The notes: generated from the sequence alone by a model not told the origin. A DNA stretch of 32,557 bases from Dictyoglomota bacterium (GCA_029776735.1 JAKOUL010000082.1:1-32557); one strand, 5' to 3'. Numbered from the stretch's first letter, positions 14,268 through 22,982 are shown. Numbers and translations are program-made.

Positions 14268-15793
14268 TTCTCCTCCTCTCTTAGAGGAATGATAATAATA
14301 TTATCTCTTCTAACTCCTGCATTTAAATTAAAAAAGTTAAGGATATTTACAGAATCTTCAATCCTCCCCCAAAGTATTATCTTCTCATTATCTATAGGGT
14401 CACTTTTTATTTTATACTTTTTAAGGACCTCAGAGAGTAAAGAAGGTCCTCTCAAACCACTACGCCATACTGTCCATACTTTCTTCTCACCTTTCAAAAG
14501 ATCTCCCACAAAGTTTTCCTTATTATCTACTTTAACAATACAACTTTTAATATTAAATTTAGAATTATTCTGTACTGTTAGAATAAATCTATCCGATAGT
14601 ATCGTAAAATTGATATCAATGGGAATTACATGATAAGAAACACCTTCCAAAAAGTATACTCTATTTCTCTCTGTGTACATTTTCAATAGATTCATCTTTT
14701 TATCTACTATAAGAGAGGTAGCACCCTTTTGAGGCTGATAATAAGCATCATAAAGAACAAAAATATTAGGAGAATAAGAAGCTATTATCTCTCTTTCAAA
14801 AGGTGAAAATATGGAAAAAGTAAAGAAATTCTCAGCCACATAACTTTCAGGATCTAAATATATGAGGCTTTTTTCCCCTACTACTAAGGCATCTTTAGTG
14901 AATGATAACCCCAAATAAGCACCTAAGAATGAAAATGTCCCTATTAAAATAAGAAATATTATAAGGAATCTTTTCCCTTGTAAAAATTTTCTTATTAAAA
15001 AAAGGAGCAGAAAGTATAAAGATAAGAATAGTAATATTTCAAATTTCCCTGGGTAGATAAAAGACTGACCTTCAAGAAGAGAAAGATCAGGTGTATATAA
15101 AAAGGTATTATGAGGAATCTTTAAGCCTACAGGATTTAAAGTAAAATATTCCTTTATAGATGGTATCTCGTCTGTAAAGAAAACTCTTTTTGTAAATATT
15201 CTTGCCATAGTAAGGGAATTTTTCAAAAGATAAGACATACTATTCCAGAAATCTCTATCTATAAGAACAAGATCATAGGTATCATAAGCTCTATAATTTA
15301 CAGGAAGTTTTTCCTCTTCATATATTCTTTGTATTCTTGCCTTTCCAGATATATTTAAAGGAATATTTTTCTTACTTAACACAAGCACTAATGGAAGAGT
15401 AACCCTCTCTATAGTGAGTGCTAATTTCTCATCTTTAAGGACCTCTCCTGAAGAGGTTAGAACTTTTACCTTTACAGGATACCTAAAATCTATGGGTGGA
15501 ATGAGAAACTCAACTTTTTTTCTTGAAAGGGATAGAATTTCTACTTTCTCTTTGTAGATAGTCTCACAATAACCTGCATACCTAAGCCCTTGGGTATAGA
15601 TAACCTCTATATCAAGAGTTACTTTACTCCCAGGATTATATATCTCTACAAAAAGAGGAATAAACCTCTCCAGTTTCCATTCTCCATCTATTCCTAAGTC
15701 TATCTTTACATCAATCTGCTCTGCATAAGCTACGGAGAAAAGATTTAAAAAGAAAAGATTCAAAAATAGAAGTATAAAAATAATCTTTTTCAT
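14264..15793 (-). CDS. Exported membrane-anchored protein, first gene of the MoxR/VWA operon
   Basis: The 509-residue protein has a clear signal peptide (MKKIIFILLF to SVAYA, cleavage near residue 25). A beta-sandwich region follows (VKIDLGIDGEWKLERFIPLF and on), then a degenerate Rossmann-like part (YDTYDLVLIDRDFW). Two membrane helices near 255-270 and 277-296 precede another extracellular-looking beta domain of about 200 residues. I do not recognise a named family. Similar exported proteins accompany MoxR/VWA genes in Firmicutes-type operons, as far as I recall. The ATG at 15793 has no ribosome site, and a TATAAT lies nine bases upstream, so the mRNA is probably leaderless. Confidence 0.75.
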   Translation of the reverse strand: MKKIIFILLFLNLFFLNLFSVAYAEQIDVKIDLGIDGEWKLERFIPLFVEIYNPGSKVTLDIEVIYTQGLRYAGYCETIYKEKVEILSLSRKKVEFLIPPIDFRYPVKVKVLTSSGEVLKDEKLALTIERVTLPLVLVLSKKNIPLNISGKARIQRIYEEEKLPVNYRAYDTYDLVLIDRDFWNSMSYLLKNSLTMARIFTKRVFFTDEIPSIKEYFTLNPVGLKIPHNTFLYTPDLSLLEGQSFIYPGKFEILLFLSLYFLLLFLIRKFLQGKRFLIIFLILIGTFSFLGAYLGLSFTKDALVVGEKSLIYLDPESYVAENFFTFSIFSPFEREIIASYSPNIFVLYDAYYQPQKGATSLIVDKKMNLLKMYTERNRVYFLEGVSYHVIPIDINFTILSDRFILTVQNNSKFNIKSCIVKVDNKENFVGDLLKGEKKVWTVWRSGLRGPSLLSEVLKKYKIKSDPIDNEKIILWGRIEDSVNILNFFNLNAGVRRDNIIIIPLREEEK

Positions 15794-15802
15794 ACTATTT
15801 TA

Positions 15803-15825
15803 ATTATACAATCTTGTAGTAAAAT
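15803..15825. promoter_or_regulatory. Back-to-back promoters giving leaderless mRNAs
   Basis: Only 39 bases separate the divergent starts at 15793 and 15833. On the minus strand TATAAT (15808-15803) ends nine bases before the ATG at 15793. On the plus strand TAAAAT (15820-15825) ends seven bases before the ATG at 15833. Transcription starting about seven bases after each -10 would begin at or within about three bases of the ATG. Neither gene has a Shine-Dalgarno sequence. The -35 elements are poor. Confidence 0.55.
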
Positions 15826-15832
15826 AAGCATT

Positions 15833-16687
15833 ATGATAGCATATCTTTTTTTATTAGGAAGAATAATTCTCTTAGGATATGAGAAAATCGTAGTAAAACA
15901 AATAGGAGCAGAAAGTGATAGTAAGGTCGCCTCTTTTCTATTTTTCTTTACAGCCACTCTTTTCTTACTCCCTTTTGCAATCTTTGATAAATCTCCTAAG
16001 GATTTTCAAATCTTAAAATATGGCATACTTAGTGGCTTTATATATTCTATCTCCTTTATGTTATATGTAAAATCATTATCCATAGGTGAAGTATCCTTAG
16101 TAGGACCTCTCTATAATTTTAATGTATTTTTCCTATTAATCCTTACCAGTATATTTCTTAAGGAGCCTTTTACAATACAAAAACTTATAGGTCTTTCTCT
16201 TTTAGTCTATGGAGCATCTTTCCTTAATAGACAAAAAAATTTTCTATCTTCTTTAAAGGTCCTTATCACTAAAAAAGAGACCTTATTAATGATATTGAGC
16301 TCTTTTCTTATTGCTATAGGTAGGACTATAGATGGATTTGTAGTAGAAAAAACAAGTCCTATATTTTATTGTTTTTTCCTTTACTTTATGATAGGCTTCT
16401 TCCAATTTATCTATATTCTATTTAGTAGGGAAACAAAAGATATTTATCCCCTTTTCAAGAAACATCCTATATTAGTAAATTTAGCAGGTATTTGTAATGC
16501 TTATTCTTATCTATTTCTTCTCTTTGCATTTCAAAAAATTGATGTTAGTGTTGCAGAACCTTTATCTATGCTGAGTATGATTATTACATTAATTCTTGCT
16601 CATTATATTTTTAAAGAGCAGATAAGATTGCGTTCTTTGGGTGTCCTTATTATGATTACAGGATCATGGATATTAAATTTGAGGTGA
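15833..16687 (+). CDS. EamA/DMT-family transporter
   Basis: The 284-residue protein has about ten hydrophobic helices arranged as two similar halves, the drug/metabolite transporter plan. The first half ends with PLYNFNVFFLLILTSIFLKE and the second with PLSMLSMIITLILAHYIFKE. The repeated P-L...IFKE pattern is the EamA hallmark. Family members export or exchange amino acids, nucleosides and other small metabolites. It leads a tight operon with a racemase-like and an NTPase-like gene, so its substrate may be a D-amino acid or a derivative; that is inference. The ATG has no ribosome site and is probably leaderless. Confidence 0.85.
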   Translation: MIAYLFLLGRIILLGYEKIVVKQIGAESDSKVASFLFFFTATLFLLPFAIFDKSPKDFQILKYGILSGFIYSISFMLYVKSLSIGEVSLVGPLYNFNVFFLLILTSIFLKEPFTIQKLIGLSLLVYGASFLNRQKNFLSSLKVLITKKETLLMILSSFLIAIGRTIDGFVVEKTSPIFYCFFLYFMIGFFQFIYILFSRETKDIYPLFKKHPILVNLAGICNAYSYLFLLFAFQKIDVSVAEPLSMLSMIITLILAHYIFKEQIRLRSLGVLIMITGSWILNLR

Positions 16688-16690
16688 AAA

Positions 16691-17776
16691 ATGAGAGAAA
16701 ACTATCCTGTGTTAGAGATCAACCTTTCTGCTATCTATCATAATGCAAAGATTATTGTAGAAAAGGGAAAGGAAAATGGAATACTTATTGATGGAGTCAC
16801 TAAGGTCTCTATTGGAGATCCTAATATTGGAAAGACACTTATTAAGGCAGGAGTTAGAGGAATCTCTGATTCCAGGGTTGAAAGTATAAAAAGAATGAAA
16901 AGGGAAAATCTAAACACTGAATTTACCCTTATAAGAATTCCTTCTCTATCTCAGATACCAGAGACTGTAAAATATGCTGATATTAGTCTAAATTCGGAGC
17001 TTAAAACTATAGAAGAGCTAAATAATACTATCCAAAAAGAGAGAAAAAAACATAAAATCATTATAATGGTAGAGATGGGAGATTTAAGAGAAGGTATATG
17101 GGATAAATCTGAACTTAGGGAAGTAATATCTACAGTATTAAAGATGAAAAACATTGAACTGGTAGGTATAGGTACAAATTTCACATGTTTCGGTAGAGTA
17201 ATTCCCACCCAAGAAACATATATGGAATTTTCAGATCTCATAGAAGCTTTAGAAAAAGAATTTTCCATAAATTTTCAGCTTATCTCTGCAGGAAATTCCA
17301 GTAGTATTCCTTTACTTTTTGATGGAAAGATACCAAAAAAAATAAATCATCTTAGAATAGGTGAGGGAATCATGCTTGGAAAGGATACAGCTTTTAGAAA
17401 TCCTATACCTGGGGCAAGATTAGATACTTTCAAATTCATAGGGGAAATTGTTGAAAGCAAAGAAAAGCCTTCTTTACCTTGGGGGATAATAAATAAAGAT
17501 GCTTTTGGACATAAACCTATCTTTAAAGATAAAGGAATAAGAAAAAGAGCTCTACTCAATTTTGGAAGACAAGATATAGATCCTGACGGGTTAAAACCAG
17601 ACCTTCCTGGAATAGAAATTTTAGGATCTAATTCTGATTATACAGTTGTAGATTTAGGGGAACATGAGGAAATAAAATTAGGTGATACTTTAAGTTTTTC
17701 TCTAAACTATTCTGCACTGCTTCGGGCTTTTACATCTCCTTTTATTAAAAAGATCTACAAGGAGGTAGAGTTATGA
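16691..17776 (+). CDS. PLP-dependent amino-acid racemase, ornithine-racemase-like
   Basis: The 361-residue protein belongs to the alanine-racemase fold group with ornithine racemase and YhfX (COG3457). The N-terminus PVLEINLSAIYHNAK is followed by DGVTKVSIGDP, where Lys38 is the expected PLP-binding lysine. GISDSRVESIKRMK matches the family's igDSR motif. Phosphate-binding elements include ISAGNSSSIPLL and the LRIGEGIMLGKDTAF region. It begins three bases after the transporter gene, whose end carries the GAGGTGA ribosome site, and its stop overlaps the next start as ATGA. The product is probably a D-amino acid; ornithine is one guess, not shown. Confidence 0.85.
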   Translation: MRENYPVLEINLSAIYHNAKIIVEKGKENGILIDGVTKVSIGDPNIGKTLIKAGVRGISDSRVESIKRMKRENLNTEFTLIRIPSLSQIPETVKYADISLNSELKTIEELNNTIQKERKKHKIIIMVEMGDLREGIWDKSELREVISTVLKMKNIELVGIGTNFTCFGRVIPTQETYMEFSDLIEALEKEFSINFQLISAGNSSSIPLLFDGKIPKKINHLRIGEGIMLGKDTAFRNPIPGARLDTFKFIGEIVESKEKPSLPWGIINKDAFGHKPIFKDKGIRKRALLNFGRQDIDPDGLKPDLPGIEILGSNSDYTVVDLGEHEEIKLGDTLSFSLNYSALLRAFTSPFIKKIYKEVEL

Positions 17777-19101
17777 AAAGAAGAGTTTTAATAATGGGTG
17801 CTGGAGGTAGAGATTTTCATAACTTCAATGTTTTATTCAAAGATAATCCTAACTATGAAGTAGTAGCTTTCACTGCAACCCAGATTCCAGGAATTGAAAA
17901 CAGGACATTTCCACCAGAGCTTGCAGGGAATCTCTATCCTAACGGTATACCTATATATCCTGAGGAAAAACTTTCTGATCTTATAAAAGAATATAAAGTA
18001 GACGAGGTAATATTCTCTTACAGTGATGTCTCCTATACATATGTAATGCAAAAGGCAAGCTTAGTACTCTCTCTTGGAGCTGATTTCCGATTAGTAGGAG
18101 CTGAAACTATGTTAAAAAGCTCAAAACCTGTAATAAGTGTATGTGCAGTAAGGACAGGCTCTGGAAAAAGTCAGACTACACGATATATCGTTAAAGTATT
18201 AAGAGAAATAGGGCTCAATACAGTTGTAGTAAGACATCCCATGCCCTATGGAAATCTTAGAGAACAAAAAGTACAAAGATTTTCCTCCTTTGAAGATCTC
18301 ACAAGATATAACTGCACCATAGAAGAGAGAGAAGAATATGAACCTCATTTAAGAGAAGGTGCTATTTTATATGCTGGCGTTGATTATAAAGAGATATTAA
18401 AAGATGTAGAGAAGGAAGCAGATATTATAGTCTGGGATGGTGGAAATAATGATTTTCCATTTTTTAAGCCCGATCTATCTATAACTGTAGTGGATCCTCT
18501 GAGATCAGGACATGAGGTTGCTTACTTTCCAGGAGAGGTTAACTTATATATGGCAGATATTATTGTAATTAACAAAATTGATACTTCTTCCAAAGAAAAT
18601 ATCCAAAAGGTTTTAGAGAATATAAAAAGCAGAAATCCAAAAGCTGAAATTATATTTGCCAGCTCTCCCATAATACCAGAAAAAGAAGAGGATATAAAAG
18701 GGAAGAAGGTTTTAGTAATAGAAGATGGTCCCACAGTAACCCATGGAGAGATGCCTTTTGGAGCAGGTTATCTATATGCTAAAAGAAATGAGGCAGTAAT
18801 CATTGATCCCAGACCTTATGCCGTAGGCTCTATAAAAAAAGCTTATGAGAAATATTCCCACTTAGAGAATGTACTACCAGCTCTTGGATATAGTAAAGAA
18901 CAACTTAAAGAGTTAGAAGAAACTATTACCAAAATAGACTGTGACTATGTGATCATAGGAACTCCAATAGACTTAAGAGGGATCATAAACTTCCCTCAAA
19001 AAAGTATAAAGATCTATTACGAATATAAAGATGAAAGCTCACCTACATTAAAAGAATTGGTCAGAGAATGGTGGAATAATAAGATGAATTTACCAATCTA
19101 A
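17773..19101 (+). CDS. COG2403-type P-loop NTPase, cyclic 2,3-diphosphoglycerate synthetase-like
   Basis: The 442-residue protein has an N-terminal Rossmann-like region (VLIMGAGGRDFHNFNVLFKD) and then a P-loop AVRTGSGKSQTT (125-136). A WDGGNNDFPFF segment (221-231) may serve as Walker B/switch region, and NKID (267-270) is a guanine-specificity-like motif. This is the plan of the predicted GTPases of COG2403, related to methanogen cyclic 2,3-diphosphoglycerate synthetase. That enzyme uses ATP to close a cyclic phosphoanhydride. The bacterial members are uncharacterised to my knowledge. Coupling to a racemase and a transporter suggests an ATP- or GTP-driven modification of the racemase product, or a chaperone role. 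Neither is proven. Confidence 0.75.
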   Translation: MKRRVLIMGAGGRDFHNFNVLFKDNPNYEVVAFTATQIPGIENRTFPPELAGNLYPNGIPIYPEEKLSDLIKEYKVDEVIFSYSDVSYTYVMQKASLVLSLGADFRLVGAETMLKSSKPVISVCAVRTGSGKSQTTRYIVKVLREIGLNTVVVRHPMPYGNLREQKVQRFSSFEDLTRYNCTIEEREEYEPHLREGAILYAGVDYKEILKDVEKEADIIVWDGGNNDFPFFKPDLSITVVDPLRSGHEVAYFPGEVNLYMADIIVINKIDTSSKENIQKVLENIKSRNPKAEIIFASSPIIPEKEEDIKGKKVLVIEDGPTVTHGEMPFGAGYLYAKRNEAVIIDPRPYAVGSIKKAYEKYSHLENVLPALGYSKEQLKELEETITKIDCDYVIIGTPIDLRGIINFPQKSIKIYYEYKDESSPTLKELVREWWNNKMNLPI

Positions 19102-19112
19102 ATACACAAAAA

Positions 19113-19139
19113 GGGAGGGCTAACTAAGGATCCCCTCCC
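19113..19139. terminator. GC-rich hairpin after the racemase-NTPase operon
   Basis: GGGAGGG (19113-19119) pairs with CCCTCCC (19133-19139) over a 13-base loop, 12 bases after the stop at 19101. No T-run follows on the plus strand. On the minus strand TTTTT follows the stem. It is either a Rho-assisted or pausing structure on the plus strand, or a barrier to minus-strand transcription. Confidence 0.45.
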
Positions 19140-19189
19140 CCTTCCCCTAAAGTAGCCTATTACAAAAGATAGTTCATTTTTACTCCATA

Positions 19190-19223
19190 TCATTTGACAA
19201 TCAAATGAAGCCTTTTATATAAG
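19190..19223 (+). promoter_or_regulatory. Promoter with a perfect palindrome over its -35 box
   Basis: TCATTTGA-CAA-TCAAATGA (19190-19208) is a perfect eight-base dyad. It contains a consensus -35 TTGACA (19194-19199), with TATAAG 18 bases further on (19218-19223). A dimeric repressor bound here would block RNA polymerase. The leader to the ATG at 19377 would be about 145 bases. A second TATAAT at 19342-19347 lacks a clear -35. It could be the control site of the amino-sugar genes that follow. Confidence 0.5.
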
Positions 19224-19376
19224 TCTTTAAATACATAGCTTAAAATATATATAAATTCATCCATTTTCTATTTTTAAAAATTTTTCCTTTTTACAGCCCT
19301 TTTATATGCATTTTAACGATTATTTTCTTAAATTAATGTAGTATAATAAAATAATCACCTCGGAGGAGGTAATGAT

Positions 19377-20090
19377 ATGAGATACTTAGAAAATTTAATA
19401 CCTCTTCTTTTAAAGCTTAAAAATCAAGAAGAAGTTATAGATAAAGCTGTAGAGAAAACTGTAGAAGTCATTAAAAAGGGTAGAATAATACATATATTTG
19501 GCATAGGTCATTTTAATACTATTTGTGAGGAATTCTTCTATAGACCTGGCTGTCTTGTATGTATAAATCCTATTTTTGATCCAAGTACTATGCTACACAA
19601 TAAAAACTTTAAATCTACATTTTTAAACAAAACAGAAGAATATGGAAAAACTATCCTTGATAAATATGACTTAAGAGAAGATGAAATATTATATATAGTC
19701 TCTTACTCTGGAAGAGATACCATAGTTATTGACGTAGCCTTAGAAGCTAAGAAAAAAGGGCTTTTTATAACAGCTTTAATAAATGAACAAAATGCCAACT
19801 TTCCCTCTAAACATTCCTCAGAAAAGAATTTAAGAGATGTCTCTGATTTAACTATCTTACTTCCAGGTCCACCTGAAGATACTCTTGTCTCTATAGGAGA
19901 TGTAGAAGTAGGACCTGTCTCCAATATTTTAGCTTCTGTAGTTTTAAATATTATATTTACAGAAACTGCCGAAGAATTAGAAAGGGCTGGTATTACACCT
20001 CCGGTCTTTAAATGGCCTACTTCTCAAAAGGAAGAAGAGAGTAATGAAAAGCTCATAGAAATCTATAAAGAAAGGATAAAGAGCTTATAA
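19377..20090 (+). CDS. SIS-domain phosphosugar-binding protein (COG4821/UPF0309)
   Basis: The 237-residue protein is one SIS (sugar isomerase) domain. HIFGIGHFNTICEEFFYRPG (about 39-58) is the first phosphate-binding loop, and IVSYSGRDTIVIDVALEAK (from about 107) is the serine-rich second loop. The late SIGDVEVGPVSNILA segment fits COG4821. Members bind phosphosugars, but most have no known reaction. Its ATG has a very strong ribosome site (GGAGGAGGT, six bases). nagA follows after two bases, so it acts with N-acetylglucosamine-6-phosphate metabolism. It could deaminate or isomerise GlcN-6-P, given that no nagB is seen in this window. Confidence 0.85.
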   Translation: MRYLENLIPLLLKLKNQEEVIDKAVEKTVEVIKKGRIIHIFGIGHFNTICEEFFYRPGCLVCINPIFDPSTMLHNKNFKSTFLNKTEEYGKTILDKYDLREDEILYIVSYSGRDTIVIDVALEAKKKGLFITALINEQNANFPSKHSSEKNLRDVSDLTILLPGPPEDTLVSIGDVEVGPVSNILASVVLNIIFTETAEELERAGITPPVFKWPTSQKEEESNEKLIEIYKERIKSL

Positions 20091-20092
20091 AG

Positions 20093-21247
20093 GTGAGAAA
20101 AATTCTATCAGGTAACATTATATTAAAAGATAGTATTATAGAGCATGGATATGTAGAGATAGAGGGAGATAAAATTGTAAGTGTGGGAAAAGGAGAAAAG
20201 TACAAAGGAAAGGATGCAAAAATTTTTGATTTTAGTAACCTATACATTTCTCCTGGATTTATTGATGTACATATTCATGGTTCTTTTGGAAGAGATGTTA
20301 TAGATGGAAAATCAGAATCCTTAGAGATCATCTCTCAGTTTATTGCAAAACATGGAGTTATTGGCTTTCTTCCTACAATAGTTACGGCACCTCTTAAGGA
20401 TATGAGAAAGAGCATAGAGAATATTGAAAATTTTATAGGAAGAAAAAATTTTAATGGAGCAAAGATTTTAGGAATACATCTTGAAGGACCCTTTTTAAAT
20501 GCGAAATATAAAGGAGCTCAAAGAGAAGATTGTATCTTGCCACCCAAAATAGAGTACCTGGAAAAGCTTATTTCGGAAAATCTAAAGCTTATGACCCTTG
20601 CCCCAGAAATTGAAGGATCTTTTGATATTATCAGGTATCTATCCAAAAGAAATATAAAAGTCTCTGCAGGACATACCGATGCTACTGCAGATATCATAGA
20701 GAACGCAATAAATCTAGGACTTTCCCATGTAACTCATCTTTTCAATGGAATGAGACCTCTTCATCATAGAGATCCTGGAATAATAGGAGTTGCTCTTATT
20801 AACGATCAACTGAGTGTAGAGATCATAGCAGATGGATATCATCTTGCAGATCATATATTAACCCTTGTCACTAAGGTAAAACCAAAGGAAAAAGTTATAC
20901 TTATTACTGATGCTATGGAAGCCGCAGGACTTCCTGATGGAGATTATGAACTCTCTAAACAAAAAGTTATTGTAAAAAATGGGAAGGCAACCCTTGAAAA
21001 TGGAACCTTAGCAGGAAGCAGTTTAACATTGAATAAAGCTGTAAAAAATATGGTAGAAAGAGCAAAACTTGATATAAAAGATGCAGTTTTTATGGCATCT
21101 TATTCGCCTGCAAAATTATTAGGTTTAGAGAATAAAGGAAGCATTGAAGTAGGTAAAGATGCAGATATCACTGTATTTGGTGAGAACCTTGATATAGCGT
21201 TCACTATGGTAGAAGGAAAGATCGTTTACAGAAATCCTCTAAAATAA
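20093..21247 (+). CDS. nagA: N-acetylglucosamine-6-phosphate deacetylase
   Basis: The 384-residue enzyme removes acetate from GlcNAc-6-P to give GlcN-6-P. It belongs to the amidohydrolase superfamily. Family motifs are in order: GFIDVHIHG (His60, His62), HLEGPFLN (metal ligand Glu131), SAGHTDA (His194), HLFNGMRPLHHRDPG (His215) and the catalytic ITDAMEAAG (Asp273). The length is usual for NagA. It starts with GTG two bases after the SIS gene stop, so it is translated by coupling. Its last nine bases overlap the end of the opposite-strand GH20 gene, which leaves no room for a terminator between them. Confidence 0.95.
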   Translation: MRKILSGNIILKDSIIEHGYVEIEGDKIVSVGKGEKYKGKDAKIFDFSNLYISPGFIDVHIHGSFGRDVIDGKSESLEIISQFIAKHGVIGFLPTIVTAPLKDMRKSIENIENFIGRKNFNGAKILGIHLEGPFLNAKYKGAQREDCILPPKIEYLEKLISENLKLMTLAPEIEGSFDIIRYLSKRNIKVSAGHTDATADIIENAINLGLSHVTHLFNGMRPLHHRDPGIIGVALINDQLSVEIIADGYHLADHILTLVTKVKPKEKVILITDAMEAAGLPDGDYELSKQKVIVKNGKATLENGTLAGSSLTLNKAVKNMVERAKLDIKDAVFMASYSPAKLLGLENKGSIEVGKDADITVFGENLDIAFTMVEGKIVYRNPLK

Positions 21248-22954
21248 TTTTAGATCTGCTCTACCTGCTGCTCCAAAGATCTTTGTAATCACCACATCAA
21301 GATTCTCTTTTTTCCTTTCTGAGATCCAAAGCTTTGCATATTTATTAGCAAAAGCTACAAAATCAGAGTAGGAAAGGTCATTTTTCACCCTCTTTATTCC
21401 TATTCTTAGCATATCTCTAATAAGAGCAAGATCCTCGGGAAGTGCTATCTCTTCTATCTTCTCTAAAGTCTCAGTATATTTTGCTAAAAGTCTATTTTTA
21501 TCTGTCAAAAGAGAGGCAATCTGGGCATAATAATCACTCCAAAAATCACCTGTGGATTTTAGATCTTCGTGAGAAACATAAGTATAGTATCTATAGCTCA
21601 AATCTCCAAGAAAAACATGCTTAATAGTTTCTACAATATCATTCTCACCTAATATCTTTCTTACATTCAAAATCTCTTCTCTTTCACCTGTAAGTGCCAT
21701 CCATTTTTCTTCCCACATTCCAACTCCCTCTGCAATCTCCATCGCTGCAAGGAGCAGGGGATAAAGGTAAGAATAAAGACATTCTGCACCATCATCTCCC
21801 CAGGAAGTTATAATAAATCCTGGAAGCTTCTTTCTTTTCGCAGGAAGCAAGAAATTTTTTATATTAGAAATAGCAATACCAAAATTTGGATAAAATCTAC
21901 CCCAGTTAGAAAGCCCTGGACATGCAAGCTCCTTTTCTACTCTTTCTCCAAACATATCTATCTTCTTCTCAAAATGTTCCTCAGGAAGATGCGTATAATC
22001 CCAGTTAGCAATAATAGTATCATCCCATATATCACTTTCAAGGACTACCTTCCATCTTTCTTTTTCTTCTTCTCTCAGATACATACCTGTTAGCATATCT
22101 CCCCAAACTATAGGGATCTTTCCACTTTCCTTTACCATATTAATAAGTGTCCTATGATATCCCTCAAAAAGCTCAGGTCCTTGAAACACTCCTGTCTTAT
22201 CTAAACTTTTTCCTCTTCCTAAAGCCCAAGTCTCATCTCCACCTATATGAATATATCTTGAAGGGAAAAACTCAATTACTTCTTCCAAAAGCTCATAAGC
22301 AAATTTTTTTGCATCTTCATTAGATATATCTAAACATCCCTCTTGAGGTATATGCCACTCACTAAACTTTCCAAAATCAGGAAGAGAAAGAATATTTTCC
22401 ATATGTCCACAAAGTTCCAAAGATGGGAATACCTCTATTCCAAGATTTTTCCCATAATCTATAATCTCCCTTAACTCTTCCCTTTGAAGTCTCCCTCTAA
22501 GCTTTCCAATCTGAGGATATTTATCCCATGGGAAGAGATCTTCAAAATATATCCCTAAGTAGTTATATTTTAGAAGAAATAAGAAGCGGAGAAGCTTCTT
22601 GAATGCATCTAAATTTAGCACCCCACCTCTGGCAAGATCTATATGATATCCTCTAAATAAAAAGGATAGCTTTTCTTCTATTAGTACTTCAGGAAATTTA
22701 TTCTTGTTTTCTATCAAAAGCTGAAGAATTGTTGCAAAACATATATTCTTATCCCCCCAAATATTTATCTCCTTTTCTTTAATCTCTATTCCAGTTCCTT
22801 CTCTCTGTACCCAATTTATCTTCCAACTTCCTTTTTTAACCTCAAATTCCTTTGATAAAAACTCTGGGAAATTTTGAAAACCGTCAAAATCAAACCATCT
22901 TCCTCTAAAATATATTCTTTTAGGTTCGGGGGTAATTTTTATCACTTGTTCCAT
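21239..22954 (-). CDS. GH20-family beta-N-acetylhexosaminidase, cytoplasmic
   Basis: The 571-residue protein has an N-terminal alpha/beta domain and a TIM barrel starting near residue 97 (LSFLFRGYHIDLARGGV). Strands follow with FEDLFPWDKYP, SLELCGHMEN and the GH20 catalytic pair in HIGGDETWALG (Asp240, Glu241). These enzymes release GlcNAc or GalNAc from non-reducing ends with help of the substrate's acetamido group. There is no signal peptide, so the substrate must be imported. The ribosome site AAGGAGG is eight bases from the ATG. It follows the PH-like gene by 28 bases in one operon and meets nagA tail to tail. Exact sugar preference cannot be read. Confidence 0.88.
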   Translation of the reverse strand: MEQVIKITPEPKRIYFRGRWFDFDGFQNFPEFLSKEFEVKKGSWKINWVQREGTGIEIKEKEINIWGDKNICFATILQLLIENKNKFPEVLIEEKLSFLFRGYHIDLARGGVLNLDAFKKLLRFLFLLKYNYLGIYFEDLFPWDKYPQIGKLRGRLQREELREIIDYGKNLGIEVFPSLELCGHMENILSLPDFGKFSEWHIPQEGCLDISNEDAKKFAYELLEEVIEFFPSRYIHIGGDETWALGRGKSLDKTGVFQGPELFEGYHRTLINMVKESGKIPIVWGDMLTGMYLREEEKERWKVVLESDIWDDTIIANWDYTHLPEEHFEKKIDMFGERVEKELACPGLSNWGRFYPNFGIAISNIKNFLLPAKRKKLPGFIITSWGDDGAECLYSYLYPLLLAAMEIAEGVGMWEEKWMALTGEREEILNVRKILGENDIVETIKHVFLGDLSYRYYTYVSHEDLKSTGDFWSDYYAQIASLLTDKNRLLAKYTETLEKIEEIALPEDLALIRDMLRIGIKRVKNDLSYSDFVAFANKYAKLWISERKKENLDVVITKIFGAAGRADLKLF

Positions 22955-22982
22955 AAGGAAATCCTCCTTAAGAATACCTTAA

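Noticed and set aside
21272..21283. Palindrome CAAAGATCTTTG just after nagA
   Set aside because: It lies inside the GH20 coding sequence, has no loop or T-run, and does not make a terminator.
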